NCBI GenBank assembly: GCA_963704855.1 | Contig: CAVPHY010000028.1 | Coordinates: 1,178,001 to 1,242,000, forward strand | DNA length: 64,000 nucleotides | From: SZUA-36 sp963704855 | Lineage (GTDB): Bacteria; Pseudomonadota; Gammaproteobacteria; Xanthomonadales; SZUA-36 | Direction of reading: 5' to 3' | Shown: positions 17,453 to 26,786 of the stretch, piece by piece | Layout: every line of letters starts with the position of its first letter | Position numbering within the stretch: the stretch's first letter is position 1 | The notes under the pieces: model-generated | What the model was told of the DNA's origin: nothing | Databases searched by the model: none | What the model saw: the letters and a program-made list of their open reading frames with translations, nothing else | Program-made: the position numbers and the translations under genes

Positions 17453-18406
17453 TTACTTACGATCAGCAAAGGCCTCGTCGATGATGGTCTGAAAATGTGC
17501 GACCAGTTCCTTATCCGGCGACTTGAAGTCATCCATCTCGTACTTGGTACCGAGGAACTCGTATTTACCCAGGCCAAAACGGTGATAGGGCAGCAACTCG
17601 TATTGGATAACATTCTTGTACGGTTTGATGAACTCCAGCACCGCGCGGATATGCTCCTCGTCGGCATTCACACCGGGAATCAATGGTGTGCGGACGATGA
17701 AATCGATCTTGGGAAACGTTTCGTAGGCCTTCTTGAAATTCTGCGAGGATGCGCTCGTTGCCGACACCGACCCACTTTCTTGTGCCGTGCGGAGTCCATC
17801 AGCTTGTTGTCGTGCAGCATGATGTCGACGTGCGGCAGTACCTGTTCCATGAATCGCCACGGCACGTTGCCGGCCGTTTCAATCGCCGTACTGATACCGC
17901 GCGCGTGGGCCTCTTTCAGTAGTGCAGCGGCAAAGTCCGGGTACATCAGGCATTCACCACCACTCAGGGTCATACCGCCGCCGGACTGACGGTAAAAAGA
18001 CGCATCCTGTTCCACTACATCCATCACCTGGTCGACGGTCATTTCCTCGCCGAACATGGTCAAGCGCCCCGGTGGGGCAGAGTTCCACCGTCTCGGGACC
18101 GCAGTTGCTTGCAAGATCCCAGTTGACACGTATGCGATCATCTTTGCCTTCCGCCACGTAAAAAGCGCCTTTCGGGGCAGGGGGCTTCAGGCACAGACCG
18201 CATTTCTTCTTGCCAGTACACAACTTCGGGTCATAGGCCAGTTCAGGTTTTGGCGCGATGCTTTCGGGGTTGGCGCACCATTTGCAGCGCAATGAGCAAC
18301 CCTTGAGAAAAACGGTGGTGCGAATGCCCGGGCCGTCATGACTGCAGTATTTCTGGATGTTGAGGACGATGCCGGTGGGAGCGGATTTATCAGATTTTTT
18401 GCTCAT
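17453..18406 (-). pseudogene. Glycyl radical enzyme activase, frameshifted
   Basis: Read through its frames, this encodes a full activating enzyme of about 317 residues. It has the radical SAM motif GCSLRCKWCANPES near residue 35, an inserted ferredoxin-like Cys domain (LCTGKKKCGLC, ELCPTGAL), then MTLSGGECLMYPDF, HDNKLMDSARHKK and RTPLIPGVNADEEHI. Three single-base insertions would have to be removed, near 18062, 17775 and 17743 (alignment by eye). It overlaps the PFK-like gene by 4 nt. Such enzymes install the glycyl radical with SAM, so a truly broken gene would leave the 19698-22124 enzyme inactive unless another activase exists. Sequence error is likely. Confidence 0.8.
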
Positions 18407-19581
18407 GATTTTTTGCTCCCGAGGCTGATGCCGATCGATCGGGCGATTTTCAGAAAATCGCTGTCCTCGGGTATGGTCCTGACCTTGTTAATGGCATCCT
18501 CCAGTGGGATGAAATCCAGTTTCGGTGCGCCAAATGTCACCATCACGCCGTTCAGGTCAGCTTCGAGCGCCTGTACCGCACCGGCGCCATAGGCAATGCC
18601 AAGTTGCCGATCCACGGCAGTGGGGGAATTGCTCCGTGTCCAGGGGCTGAGGATCATCGGAAATGTCTCTTCGGCAATCCGCAATTGCAAGGTGGTCGCT
18701 ACCGTATGGGCGGCTTTACCTGATTCTTTGATGACAAAATCACTTGCATCTCCCGTTGCCAGTGGCGAAAGCGATGCTTTGTACGAGGAGGCTTCCATTT
18801 TTTCATTCGCTCTGCCCGTAAACCGTGCGCCTTCGGCGACGACCACCAGTCCAAATGGCCTGTTAACCGAGATTCTTTTCTTCAAATGTGACGCGACCAC
18901 ATTCAGATCAGCGGGTATTTCGGGTATCAGCACCGCATCGGCCCCTACGGCAATGGCCGATTGCAATGCCAGCCAGCCGGAATGCTTGCCCAGCACTTCG
19001 ACCACGGCGACCTTGTGCGCCGATTGCGCTGCCTGGCGCACCCGGTCGAGCATCTCGATGGTGAAACTCAGTGCACTGTTGAAGCCGAAGGAGACCTTGG
19101 TGACAGCAATGTCGTTCTCGATGGAGCGGGGAATACACACGACGTTGAGCCCCTTGAGGTGGAGCTTGTAGAGAATGCTCAGCCCGCGGGCGCCGACGGC
19201 TGTGATCAGTGCGTCGATTTTCTGTTCACTGAAGGCTGCCAGCAGTTGATCGGACTGGTCAACTTCCTGGATAAATCCATCTTCATCAATCGTGCGGACA
19301 TTAAATGGATCCACCCGGGGCGACTGCCCCAGGATATTGCCGCCGGCCGGGTCGAGGTTCTGGATTAGCTGCGGGGTCAGGGAAACCAATCCACCCTCTG
19401 GATAGCGTTCCGGTTCGAGTAAACCGGCGAAGCCATCACGTATACCAACGACCTCCCAGCCAAGTTGGTGCGCCGCCATCGCGGCGCCCACGATGACGGC
19501 GTTCATACCCGGAACGAAACCGCCGCCGACATTGATGGCGATGCGCCTGGGGGAAACAGCATGTTTTTTGTCAGTGCTCAT
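18403..19581 (-). CDS. Phosphofructokinase-like protein lacking key catalytic residues
   Basis: The 392-residue protein has the PFK fold: GGGFVPGMNAV for GGxxPGxN, EVLGKHSGWLAL for the MGRxAG segment, VVVAEGARFTGR. Motifs needed for phosphoryl transfer are altered. The GGDGS loop that holds the metal-binding Asp reads VGARGLS, and PKTIDND with the catalytic Asp reads PRSIEND. Fructose-6-phosphate kinase activity is therefore doubtful; it may bind a sugar-phosphate-like ligand or act on something else. It sits between the GRE and its activase and overlaps the latter by 4 nt, so its role is probably tied to the GRE pathway, not glycolysis. Confidence 0.75.
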   Translation of the reverse strand: MSTDKKHAVSPRRIAINVGGGFVPGMNAVIVGAAMAAHQLGWEVVGIRDGFAGLLEPERYPEGGLVSLTPQLIQNLDPAGGNILGQSPRVDPFNVRTIDEDGFIQEVDQSDQLLAAFSEQKIDALITAVGARGLSILYKLHLKGLNVVCIPRSIENDIAVTKVSFGFNSALSFTIEMLDRVRQAAQSAHKVAVVEVLGKHSGWLALQSAIAVGADAVLIPEIPADLNVVASHLKKRISVNRPFGLVVVAEGARFTGRANEKMEASSYKASLSPLATGDASDFVIKESGKAAHTVATTLQLRIAEETFPMILSPWTRSNSPTAVDRQLGIAYGAGAVQALEADLNGVMVTFGAPKLDFIPLEDAINKVRTIPEDSDFLKIARSIGISLGSKKS

Positions 19582-19697
19582 GATGCGAAATCCTTGTTAA
19601 TGCCTTGCTTAAGAAACCCTTTATCCGTTGCTGGATAAGAGCAGCCGGTACAGCATGGTTGAACACCATGCTGTACCTTTTCCTCAGTTTTCTTTCT

Positions 19698-22124
19698 TTA
19701 GCACCTCTGTAAGGTGCGTTCGATGACTTCGTTCTGTACACCAACGTGAAGCTGGGTGAAGAATGCGCTGAATCCAGCCACCCGAACCACCAGGTCACGG
19801 TAATTTTCCGGGTGTTTCTGCGCGTCTCTCAGCTTTTCAGTGTCCAGCACATTGAACTGAATGTGATAGCCGTTATTCGCGAACAGGGTTCGGACGATGT
19901 TGAGCATCGCGTCCCGGCCCTGGCGAGTGTCGAGCTGATCGGGCGGGAGCTTCATGTTCATGTGCGTGGCACACCACTTGACGGGATCGTTTCCTTTCGT
20001 TGCAGACATCACCAGCGCGGTAGCGCCATTGACATCGGTCCCCGGCATGGCTGACAAACTGCCATCGCTCAGCGCCACTCCGGCTCTCTTGCCGGTGGGC
20101 AATGCGCCGGTAACCAGACCCATCAGGTTATGAACGCTCTTGGTGTACTGGTCGAGCGAGGTCTTGATGTCCTTGCTGATGTAGTTGCCACCGCCATCGA
20201 CATTGTTGAATGCGTTCAGGACACTGTCATTCACCCTGCGAACCATGAAGTCCACTTCATCGATGTCATTGCCGTATTTGGGCGCATCCTCGTAGCACAT
20301 CTTGTGGACCTTCTCGTATTTCCCCTCGAAGTTGGCGGCCAGGGCCTTCTTCAGCTCTGCCATGGTCAGCTTCTTCTTGTCGAAGACCAGATGTTTAACC
20401 GCCATCAATCCGTTTGCGGCATCAACACCACCAACAGAAATCTGGGCAACCGTGTAGTAGTTGGCACCGCCTTTCCAGGTTTCGGTACCCGTCTCAATAC
20501 ACCCCTTGGTCAGCACGGAGCGCCAGGTACACGGCAGGAAATCGGCATTCAACATACTCGCGATCCAGGCCCCCCGGCGCAGTGTGTCTTCACAGAACTG
20601 AAGCTGCTGCTCGAAAGCCGTGTACAGTTGTTCGAAGTTTTTGAAGTTTTCGGGGTCTCCCGTCTCGGGCCCTATCTGCATCTTGGTGCGCGGATCGAAC
20701 CCGTTGTTCAGGGTTAACTCGAGCACTTTTCCGAGGTTGGGCTGTCCCTCCACCGGGTGACCGGTTTCATAAGGTATGTAGCTTCCCACGCAGGCCCCGA
20801 CACAGGTGCGTCTGGCTTTCCCCAGCGGCAGATCGCCCACCCGGTCATTGCGGCCCCAGAGATACAAAGCCCGCTTCATCATCAGGTCAGCATTGACGAA
20901 TTGGGGCATACCGACACCGGTGTTGATGCAATCGAGCACTTTCTCGAGGAACTTGCCAGGCGTTTTTGGGGTGAGTGCGCAGGACAACGGCGGCTGGGGG
21001 TAAGACAGGTATGTACATGCATCGAGAATCACGTAGTCCATCTCCGCCGTGGCATCTTCGCCATCTTCGGTATAGCCCGCAAGGGTAATGCTCTGGCCCA
21101 GGTCGGCGGAGTTCTGGATAGCGACTTTCTCGCCGTAGTAGTAGTTGATCTCATTCAGCCGGACGACCAGGTTCTTGAACATGAAGACGGCGTCGTCATA
21201 ATCGATCAGCCCGGCCGCCTTGTCGGCCTGGAAGTAGGGCTCCAGGTTCTGGCCCAGGTAGGCCTGGGAATACCCGCAGCCGACCTGTTCAAGTTCTGCC
21301 ACCAGGTGACAGAAGAAATGGCTCTGCATGGCCTCCCGAAGGTTGCGTGCAGGATGCTCGGGGACCCGTTCACAGGTTTCTGCAATAGCAATCAGCTCGG
21401 CCTTGCGGGTTGCGTTTTTCTCTTTTTCAGCCATCTCACGAGCCAGCGCGGCATAGCGATTGGCCCAGCGGACAACCGCTTTCATCACAATGAGACTGGC
21501 CTGGTAGAAATAGAGTTTGTCGGTGTTACCCAAACGCATTTCCAGAGACTTCATGCGCTCTTCAACGTCCTTGATCGTACTGGCAAGGCCCTGTTGGTAA
21601 ACCATCGGGTAGTTGAGGTTGCCGCCACCGCCCGGCCAGTCATGGAACGGTACAACAAGACCTGCCTGGTAGGACGGGGTCGGATCGAAACCATAGCGTT
21701 GTTTGAATATCGATTCCGTCCGGGTTTTCAGTCCACGCTTGTCCCAGTAATCGAGCGCCCATGCATTGGCTTCGCGATCTGCCTTGGTTTTCGACTTCTC
21801 AACAGTCTTCTCTTCCTTCATCCACAGGACATTCCATTCGGGATTGGGGTAGATGGCCATGTAGCTGCCGGCCATGGTGCCTACAAAGAGGTTGTCATCG
21901 ATGAATATCTTCTTGCGATCCAGCATGGCTGCCAGGAACTTGGCCCGCCGGAGGATTTGCACGTCACCGACCGTCTCTTCATATACGTCCTTCATGATCC
22001 TGATCCGCTCGAAATCGAGCTTCTGAGGTGTGCTCCTCTGACGCTCTTTCAGCTTGTCGATGCGTTTGGTGTCAGCCTTGACGCGGGCCGTTGATGGGCT
22101 GAGTTTCTTGCTTGCTTTTGCCAT
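19698..22124 (-). CDS. Glycyl radical enzyme of unassigned class
   Basis: The 808-residue protein has a PFL-like N-terminal barrel. The active-site loop RRTCVGACVGSY (Cys441, Cys445) is followed by LGKVLELTLNNG. Near the end the radical loop RVAGFSAFF carries the radical Gly at about 784. In eliminase and decarboxylase GREs (CutC, HypD, IslA, hydroxyphenylacetate decarboxylase) the Cys is followed by Val-Glu; here it is Val-Gly at both Cys. Lack of that Glu recalls the alkyl/benzylsuccinate synthase group, but no small BssB/BssC-like subunits are adjacent. Oxygen-sensitive cytoplasmic enzyme; substrate unknown. Neighbours: persulfide-reductase fusion upstream, PFK-like gene and activase downstream. 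Confidence 0.9.
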   Translation of the reverse strand: MAKASKKLSPSTARVKADTKRIDKLKERQRSTPQKLDFERIRIMKDVYEETVGDVQILRRAKFLAAMLDRKKIFIDDNLFVGTMAGSYMAIYPNPEWNVLWMKEEKTVEKSKTKADREANAWALDYWDKRGLKTRTESIFKQRYGFDPTPSYQAGLVVPFHDWPGGGGNLNYPMVYQQGLASTIKDVEERMKSLEMRLGNTDKLYFYQASLIVMKAVVRWANRYAALAREMAEKEKNATRKAELIAIAETCERVPEHPARNLREAMQSHFFCHLVAELEQVGCGYSQAYLGQNLEPYFQADKAAGLIDYDDAVFMFKNLVVRLNEINYYYGEKVAIQNSADLGQSITLAGYTEDGEDATAEMDYVILDACTYLSYPQPPLSCALTPKTPGKFLEKVLDCINTGVGMPQFVNADLMMKRALYLWGRNDRVGDLPLGKARRTCVGACVGSYIPYETGHPVEGQPNLGKVLELTLNNGFDPRTKMQIGPETGDPENFKNFEQLYTAFEQQLQFCEDTLRRGAWIASMLNADFLPCTWRSVLTKGCIETGTETWKGGANYYTVAQISVGGVDAANGLMAVKHLVFDKKKLTMAELKKALAANFEGKYEKVHKMCYEDAPKYGNDIDEVDFMVRRVNDSVLNAFNNVDGGGNYISKDIKTSLDQYTKSVHNLMGLVTGALPTGKRAGVALSDGSLSAMPGTDVNGATALVMSATKGNDPVKWCATHMNMKLPPDQLDTRQGRDAMLNIVRTLFANNGYHIQFNVLDTEKLRDAQKHPENYRDLVVRVAGFSAFFTQLHVGVQNEVIERTLQRC

Positions 22125-22216
22125 TTTATATTCTCCGTTAATAATTTCGTTTATCAGCGCAGGTAATCCTTGTTTCCAATCAGGATGACCTGCAAATTAA
22201 GTCTTTTCCTGTAAAC

Positions 22217-23896
22217 CTATTCAGCCAGGTGTGACCGGGCCAGCATGCTTCCCGAGATGTTTTTGACCTTGAAACCGTTTTGCAGCAGGATGCGCGTGGC
22301 GTAGTAGGAACGCTGTGCAGAGCGGCAGAAGACGTTGATTTCCTTGTCGCGCGGAAGTTCTTCCAGGCGGGCGCGTAGCTGCGGCAGCGGAATATTGACC
22401 GCGCCCTCAACCGGTTCCACCTCGATTTCAGGCGGGTTACGTACATCCAGCAGAAAGCCGTCGCCGATGTTAGCCCAATGCGTCAACGGCATATCGCCAT
22501 TGAGCACGTTGGCAGCAGCCATGCCGGCAAAGTTGACCGGGTCTTTTGCGCTTCCGTAGGGTGGTGCGTAGGAAAGTTCGGATTCTTCCAGGTCGTAAAT
22601 TGTGAAGCCGGCCTGGATGGCCATTGCGAACGAATCAATTCGTTTAGGTACACCATCTTCACCAAGGACCTGTGCGCCGAGCACTTTACCGTCGGATTTT
22701 CTGAAGATGAATTTGACCACCAGGATCTTGGCGCCGGGGTAATAACCGGCGTGCGAGTTCGGATACAGGTAGAGTTTTTCGTAGTCTGTATCGCCCAGTC
22801 GTTTGAGTGTTTTCTCGCTGACACCGGTCTGCGCGATCGTGGCATCAAAAAGTTTGAGGATTGAAGTGCCCTGGGTGCCGCGGAAATGCGCGTCACGACC
22901 GGCGATCACATCAGCCGCGATACGGCCCTGGCGGTTGGCAGGACCTGCCAGTGGTATCAGGGTGTATTGACCGGTGACGAAATCTTTCACTTCAATGGCA
23001 TCGCCCACTGCCAGGATATCGGGGTCGGAAGTGATCATTTGATCATTGACACGAATACCGCCACGTTCACCGATTTCAATTCCCGCCATTTTGGCGAGTG
23101 CCAGTTCGGGTTTCACACCGATGGCCATGATGACGATATCGGCTGGGTGTGATGTACCACTTTCGGTCAGCACCTTGAGACCGCGCCGGGCCTTCTTGAA
23201 GCCGGCAACGCCATCATTCAGCACGACTTTTACATTGTGTTTTGCAAGGTAACGTTCCACCAGGCGGGCCATCTCGGTATCGAGCGGCGGCATGACCTGG
23301 TTGAGTTTTTCGATAAGGGTGACCGACAGACCGCGCTCGACCAGGTTTTCGACCATTTCGAGACCGATGAATCCGCCACCGATAACCACGGCCCGCCTGC
23401 CTTCAAAGTTGGTGTCCAGACCGGTGAAGGAATTACCAACCGAGCGGTCAACGTCTTTCTCCAGCCACTTTTTCATATCCACCGCATCGGCCACGGTCCT
23501 GACCGAGAATATTCCCGGCAGGTCGATGCCATCGAGCGGTGGGCGAATGGGGGCGGCACCCGGGGAGAGCACCAGCTTGTCATAGCTCTCGGTGGTCACT
23601 TCACCGTTGAGGCGGTTTTTGAAGTCAACCGTTTTCTGTTTGGCGTCGATAGCGACCACTTCGCAGTTGGTCCTGCAATCGACTTTGAAGACGGCACGGA
23701 ACATCTGTTCGGTGGCGACCAGCAGGCTGGCTTCCTCTTCGATCGAGCCACCTACATAATAGGGAAGTCCACAGTTTGCGTAGGATACGTGAGGGCCACG
23801 CTCTACCATGATGATTTCGGCCTTTTCGTCCATTCTCCGCAAACGGGCTGCACAAGATGCCCCGCCCGCCACGCCACCTACGATAATAACTTTCAC
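22217..23896 (-). CDS. CoA-disulfide / persulfide reductase-rhodanese fusion
   Basis: The 559-residue protein has an N-terminal FAD/NAD(P)H pyridine nucleotide-disulfide reductase domain (VIIVGGVAGGASCAARLRRM; redox Cys42 in SYANCGLPYYVGG; second Rossmann motif VIGGGFIGLEMVENL). A C-terminal rhodanese domain starts near residue 465 with active Cys in FCRSAQRSY. This is the layout of CoADR-RHD enzymes such as Shewanella Npsr and Bacillus CoADR-RHD, which reduce CoA persulfide, polysulfide or CoA disulfide. It is the first gene of the minus-strand run ending in ppk2, which ties sulfur chemistry to the GRE operon. The 92-nt gap to the GRE holds no clear terminator. Confidence 0.88.
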   Translation of the reverse strand: MKVIIVGGVAGGASCAARLRRMDEKAEIIMVERGPHVSYANCGLPYYVGGSIEEEASLLVATEQMFRAVFKVDCRTNCEVVAIDAKQKTVDFKNRLNGEVTTESYDKLVLSPGAAPIRPPLDGIDLPGIFSVRTVADAVDMKKWLEKDVDRSVGNSFTGLDTNFEGRRAVVIGGGFIGLEMVENLVERGLSVTLIEKLNQVMPPLDTEMARLVERYLAKHNVKVVLNDGVAGFKKARRGLKVLTESGTSHPADIVIMAIGVKPELALAKMAGIEIGERGGIRVNDQMITSDPDILAVGDAIEVKDFVTGQYTLIPLAGPANRQGRIAADVIAGRDAHFRGTQGTSILKLFDATIAQTGVSEKTLKRLGDTDYEKLYLYPNSHAGYYPGAKILVVKFIFRKSDGKVLGAQVLGEDGVPKRIDSFAMAIQAGFTIYDLEESELSYAPPYGSAKDPVNFAGMAAANVLNGDMPLTHWANIGDGFLLDVRNPPEIEVEPVEGAVNIPLPQLRARLEELPRDKEINVFCRSAQRSYYATRILLQNGFKVKNISGSMLARSHLAE

Positions 23897-24207
23897 GTGA
23901 ATTTCCTCCGGTTAACTGAGTTTGGTGCCAACGGTTTTCCTTCACAGGCGCAAGCGATTTGCAACCGTGGCCTGCAATGGACAGCGTAACGTGCAACGCA
24001 GCCTGGCGTACCTCGTAAATTTCCCAGTGTCAGGCACGGAATTTTCCGGTTCAGATGTGATCTCACCCTGCGCATTCCAGCAAATTTTCATGGTGTGACT
24101 GGTAAAATTTCGGGTAGTGCCGGAAACTGTAGACGTGTTTAATGTTGCGGTACTTCCTGTCGATGTGTGGATGCCCCAGAAAACCAACCAACGGTGATGA
24201 CCTGACA

Positions 24208-25944
24208 ATGAAATCTACGCGTTCAATTGATATTTCCCTTGCAATTACCGGTGCGGGCGGCGTCGGTGCGATCACCGTGGGCGAACTGCTGCTGCGCCTG
24301 GCCGGCAAGCGCGGCTTTTTCGGATTGATGCGACGCTCGTTCGGCCCCCAGATCCGTGGTGGCGAGGCGGCGGCACTGATGCGTATCAGCGACCAGCCCG
24401 TGGCGTGTATGAATGACGACTTCGATCTTTTGCTGGCGCTGGACTGGCTCAATGCGGAGCGCTTTGCCGATGAAATCATCCTGCGGCCCAACAGCCTGAT
24501 TATTGCTGACCCATCTGCCGGCGAAGTGCCTTCAGCGTATCGCGAAAAGGGTATCGAGATACTCGAGATACCGCTGAAAACGCTGGCTGGGGAGGTCCCT
24601 GGCGGCCGCGCTAACATGGTTGCACTGGGTCTGCTGGCTCACTGGCTGGGTCTTTCCGAAACCAGCGCGGACGAGTTGATCGACAGTGTTTTTTCGCGCA
24701 AGGGAGAAGAGATCGCAAAGGGATCAAAGGCTGCCTTCAGCAAGGGCTTCAACGAACCATTGATTGTCAATGCACGGAAGAGCCGGAAACTGCCTGAGCC
24801 CTCTGGGAAAGCGCACAGGGGTGGCCGCTGGCAGATGAGTGGAAATGAGGGCTGTGGATTGGGGGCCTTGCGAGGCGGTATCCGTTTTGCGGCTGCATAC
24901 CCCATCACACCCGCCACGGACCTGCTTGAGTGGCTGTCCCCAAGGCTGCAGAAGCTGGGTGGCGGCCTGCTGCAGGCGGAGGACGAACTGGCCTCGATCA
25001 ACATGGTGATCGGTGGCTCGTTCGGTGGAACGCCATCGATGACGGCAACCTCGGGGCCCGGTCTGTCACTGATGCTCGAGTCGATGGGGCTGGCGGTTGC
25101 AGCGGAGATCCCGGCCACGGTGGTGAACGTGATGCGTGGCGGCCCGTCGACCGGCAGCCCCACAAAATCAGAGCAGACCGATCTGAACGTCGCCCTGTAC
25201 GGGCTTCACGGTGATGCACCGCACCTGGTGCTGGGAGCGCTGGATCATGCCGATTGTATTCTGACCACCGAATGGGCCGTCAGACTGTCCGAGGCGCTGC
25301 AAACACTGGCCATCGTGCTGAGTGACCAGTACCTCGCGCAGTCGCGGGTGCTTATGTCCAAACCGGATTATCGACTACCGGCCATTCCACCCCGGCAGAT
25401 TGCAAATGAAACGGAAGACTATAAACGTTACCAACTCACGAAGAGCGGCATATCGCCGATGGCCATTCCGGGCACTGCGTCGAACATGTACGTGGCGGAT
25501 GGCCTGGAACACACCGAAACCGGCAAACCCTCCAGTGCAGCCATCGATCACCAGTCACAGCTGGACAAAAGGGAACGCAAGATCAACGGCTTCGATTTTG
25601 GTGATCACTGGGCTGATATCCGGGGGCAGGGGACCACGGCCATAATCACCTGGGGCTCCACTTCGGCAGCGGTTCGCGAGGCAGCCGAACGTTTGAGCCA
25701 CGATGGCACAAATATAAAAGTGATCGCGATCCGACTTCTGTTGCCGGCCAGTCCGGACAAGCTGGCGGCTGAACTCAAGGGTGTCAGGCGGGTGCTGGTG
25801 GTCGAGCAAAGCCATTCGCGGCAATTCCACCATTACCTGCGTGCTTTTTATGATATTTCAGCGGAAACCCGGGTGTTCGCCCGGCCGGGTCCGTTACTGT
25901 TCACTCCGGGTGAGATCGTGCAACAGATTCAGGATTGGAGTTGA
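24208..25944 (+). CDS. korA: 2-oxoacid:ferredoxin oxidoreductase, fused gamma-alpha subunit
   Basis: The protein has about 578 residues. The N-terminal gamma domain (AITGAGGVGAITVGELLLRL) joins the alpha/pyrimidine-binding domain (GNEGCGLGALRGGIRFAAAYPITPATD, split by Gly turns). A C-terminal domain (ITWGSTSAAVREAAERL) follows. With KorB it oxidatively decarboxylates a 2-oxoacid, most likely 2-oxoglutarate, with CoA and ferredoxin, or runs in reverse. The ATG at 24208 is chosen since the longer upstream reading has no family similarity. It is divergent from the CoA-disulfide reductase gene (311 nt between starts). Confidence 0.88.
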   Translation: MKSTRSIDISLAITGAGGVGAITVGELLLRLAGKRGFFGLMRRSFGPQIRGGEAAALMRISDQPVACMNDDFDLLLALDWLNAERFADEIILRPNSLIIADPSAGEVPSAYREKGIEILEIPLKTLAGEVPGGRANMVALGLLAHWLGLSETSADELIDSVFSRKGEEIAKGSKAAFSKGFNEPLIVNARKSRKLPEPSGKAHRGGRWQMSGNEGCGLGALRGGIRFAAAYPITPATDLLEWLSPRLQKLGGGLLQAEDELASINMVIGGSFGGTPSMTATSGPGLSLMLESMGLAVAAEIPATVVNVMRGGPSTGSPTKSEQTDLNVALYGLHGDAPHLVLGALDHADCILTTEWAVRLSEALQTLAIVLSDQYLAQSRVLMSKPDYRLPAIPPRQIANETEDYKRYQLTKSGISPMAIPGTASNMYVADGLEHTETGKPSSAAIDHQSQLDKRERKINGFDFGDHWADIRGQGTTAIITWGSTSAAVREAAERLSHDGTNIKVIAIRLLLPASPDKLAAELKGVRRVLVVEQSHSRQFHHYLRAFYDISAETRVFARPGPLLFTPGEIVQQIQDWS

Positions 25945-25946
25945 CC

Positions 25947-26786
25947 ATGGGTTTATCAGCTGAAACCGTAGCTCTCACTTTCAAGGACTATAAGTCTGAA
26001 ACCAAGCCCATCTGGTGCCCCGGTTGCGGGGATTTCGCGGTGCTCAATGCCATCACCAAGGCGCTCGCCCTGCTCAAACTCCCTTTGGAGGATGTGGCGG
26101 TGGTCTCCGGTATCGGCTGTTCGTCCCGCATTGCCGCCTACACCAGCGTCTATGGCTTTCATGGCGTGCACGGCCGCGCATTGCCGCTGGCGGCTGGGCT
26201 GAAAGCAGCGCGCAAGGACCTGACGGTGCTGGTGGCCGGTGGTGACGGTGATGGTCTGTCGATCGGCGGCAACCACTTTATCCACGCCTGTCGCCGCAAT
26301 ATGGACCTGACCTACATCATGATGGATAACGAGGTCTACGGTATGACCAAGGGCCAGGCTTCGCCGACCACTGCACCCGATTGGGCGAACAGCAAGCTGA
26401 CACCCGAGGGCACCGGCGTGCGGTCTTTCAAGCCCGCCGCGCTGGCGCTGGCGTCCGGCGCGTCATTTATAGCGCGCGGTTTTAGTGGTGACCCGAATGA
26501 CCTTGCCCGCATCCTGGTCGCAGGAATCCAGCACAAGGGGTTTTCGTTTATCCAGGTGCTCAGCCCCTGTCCGACATTTCGTCCCGAGCACATGGACTGG
26601 AAAAAGCAGGTGCGCAAATTCGAAACCGGGCCTACATCTGAGCCGCTTGTGGCCATCCAGCACATCGTGGCAGATGACGGTATGAGCACCGGTATCATGT
26701 ACCAGCGGGACCTGCCCGATTTACAACCCGGCGGCAGAAAACCCAGTGCAAAGCCAAAGGACTTTGAAAGCGAGTTTGAATTATGA
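25947..26786 (+). CDS. korB: 2-oxoacid:ferredoxin oxidoreductase, beta subunit
   Basis: The 279-residue TPP-binding subunit has WCPGCGDFAVL and SGIGCSSRIA (Cys residues for one [4Fe-4S] cluster), the TPP motif GGDGDGLSIGGNHFIHACRRN, and YGMTKGQASPT, which is diagnostic of KorB. A further Cys in SPCPTFRPE completes the cluster set. The ATG lies 2 nt after the korA stop, so translation is coupled. The partner rubrerythrin-like gene overlaps its stop by 4 nt. Confidence 0.9.
   Translation: MGLSAETVALTFKDYKSETKPIWCPGCGDFAVLNAITKALALLKLPLEDVAVVSGIGCSSRIAAYTSVYGFHGVHGRALPLAAGLKAARKDLTVLVAGGDGDGLSIGGNHFIHACRRNMDLTYIMMDNEVYGMTKGQASPTTAPDWANSKLTPEGTGVRSFKPAALALASGASFIARGFSGDPNDLARILVAGIQHKGFSFIQVLSPCPTFRPEHMDWKKQVRKFETGPTSEPLVAIQHIVADDGMSTGIMYQRDLPDLQPGGRKPSAKPKDFESEFEL

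Noticed and set aside
20757..22094. 445-codon plus-strand ORF inside the glycyl radical enzyme gene
   Set aside because: Antisense shadow of a gene with complete GRE motifs.
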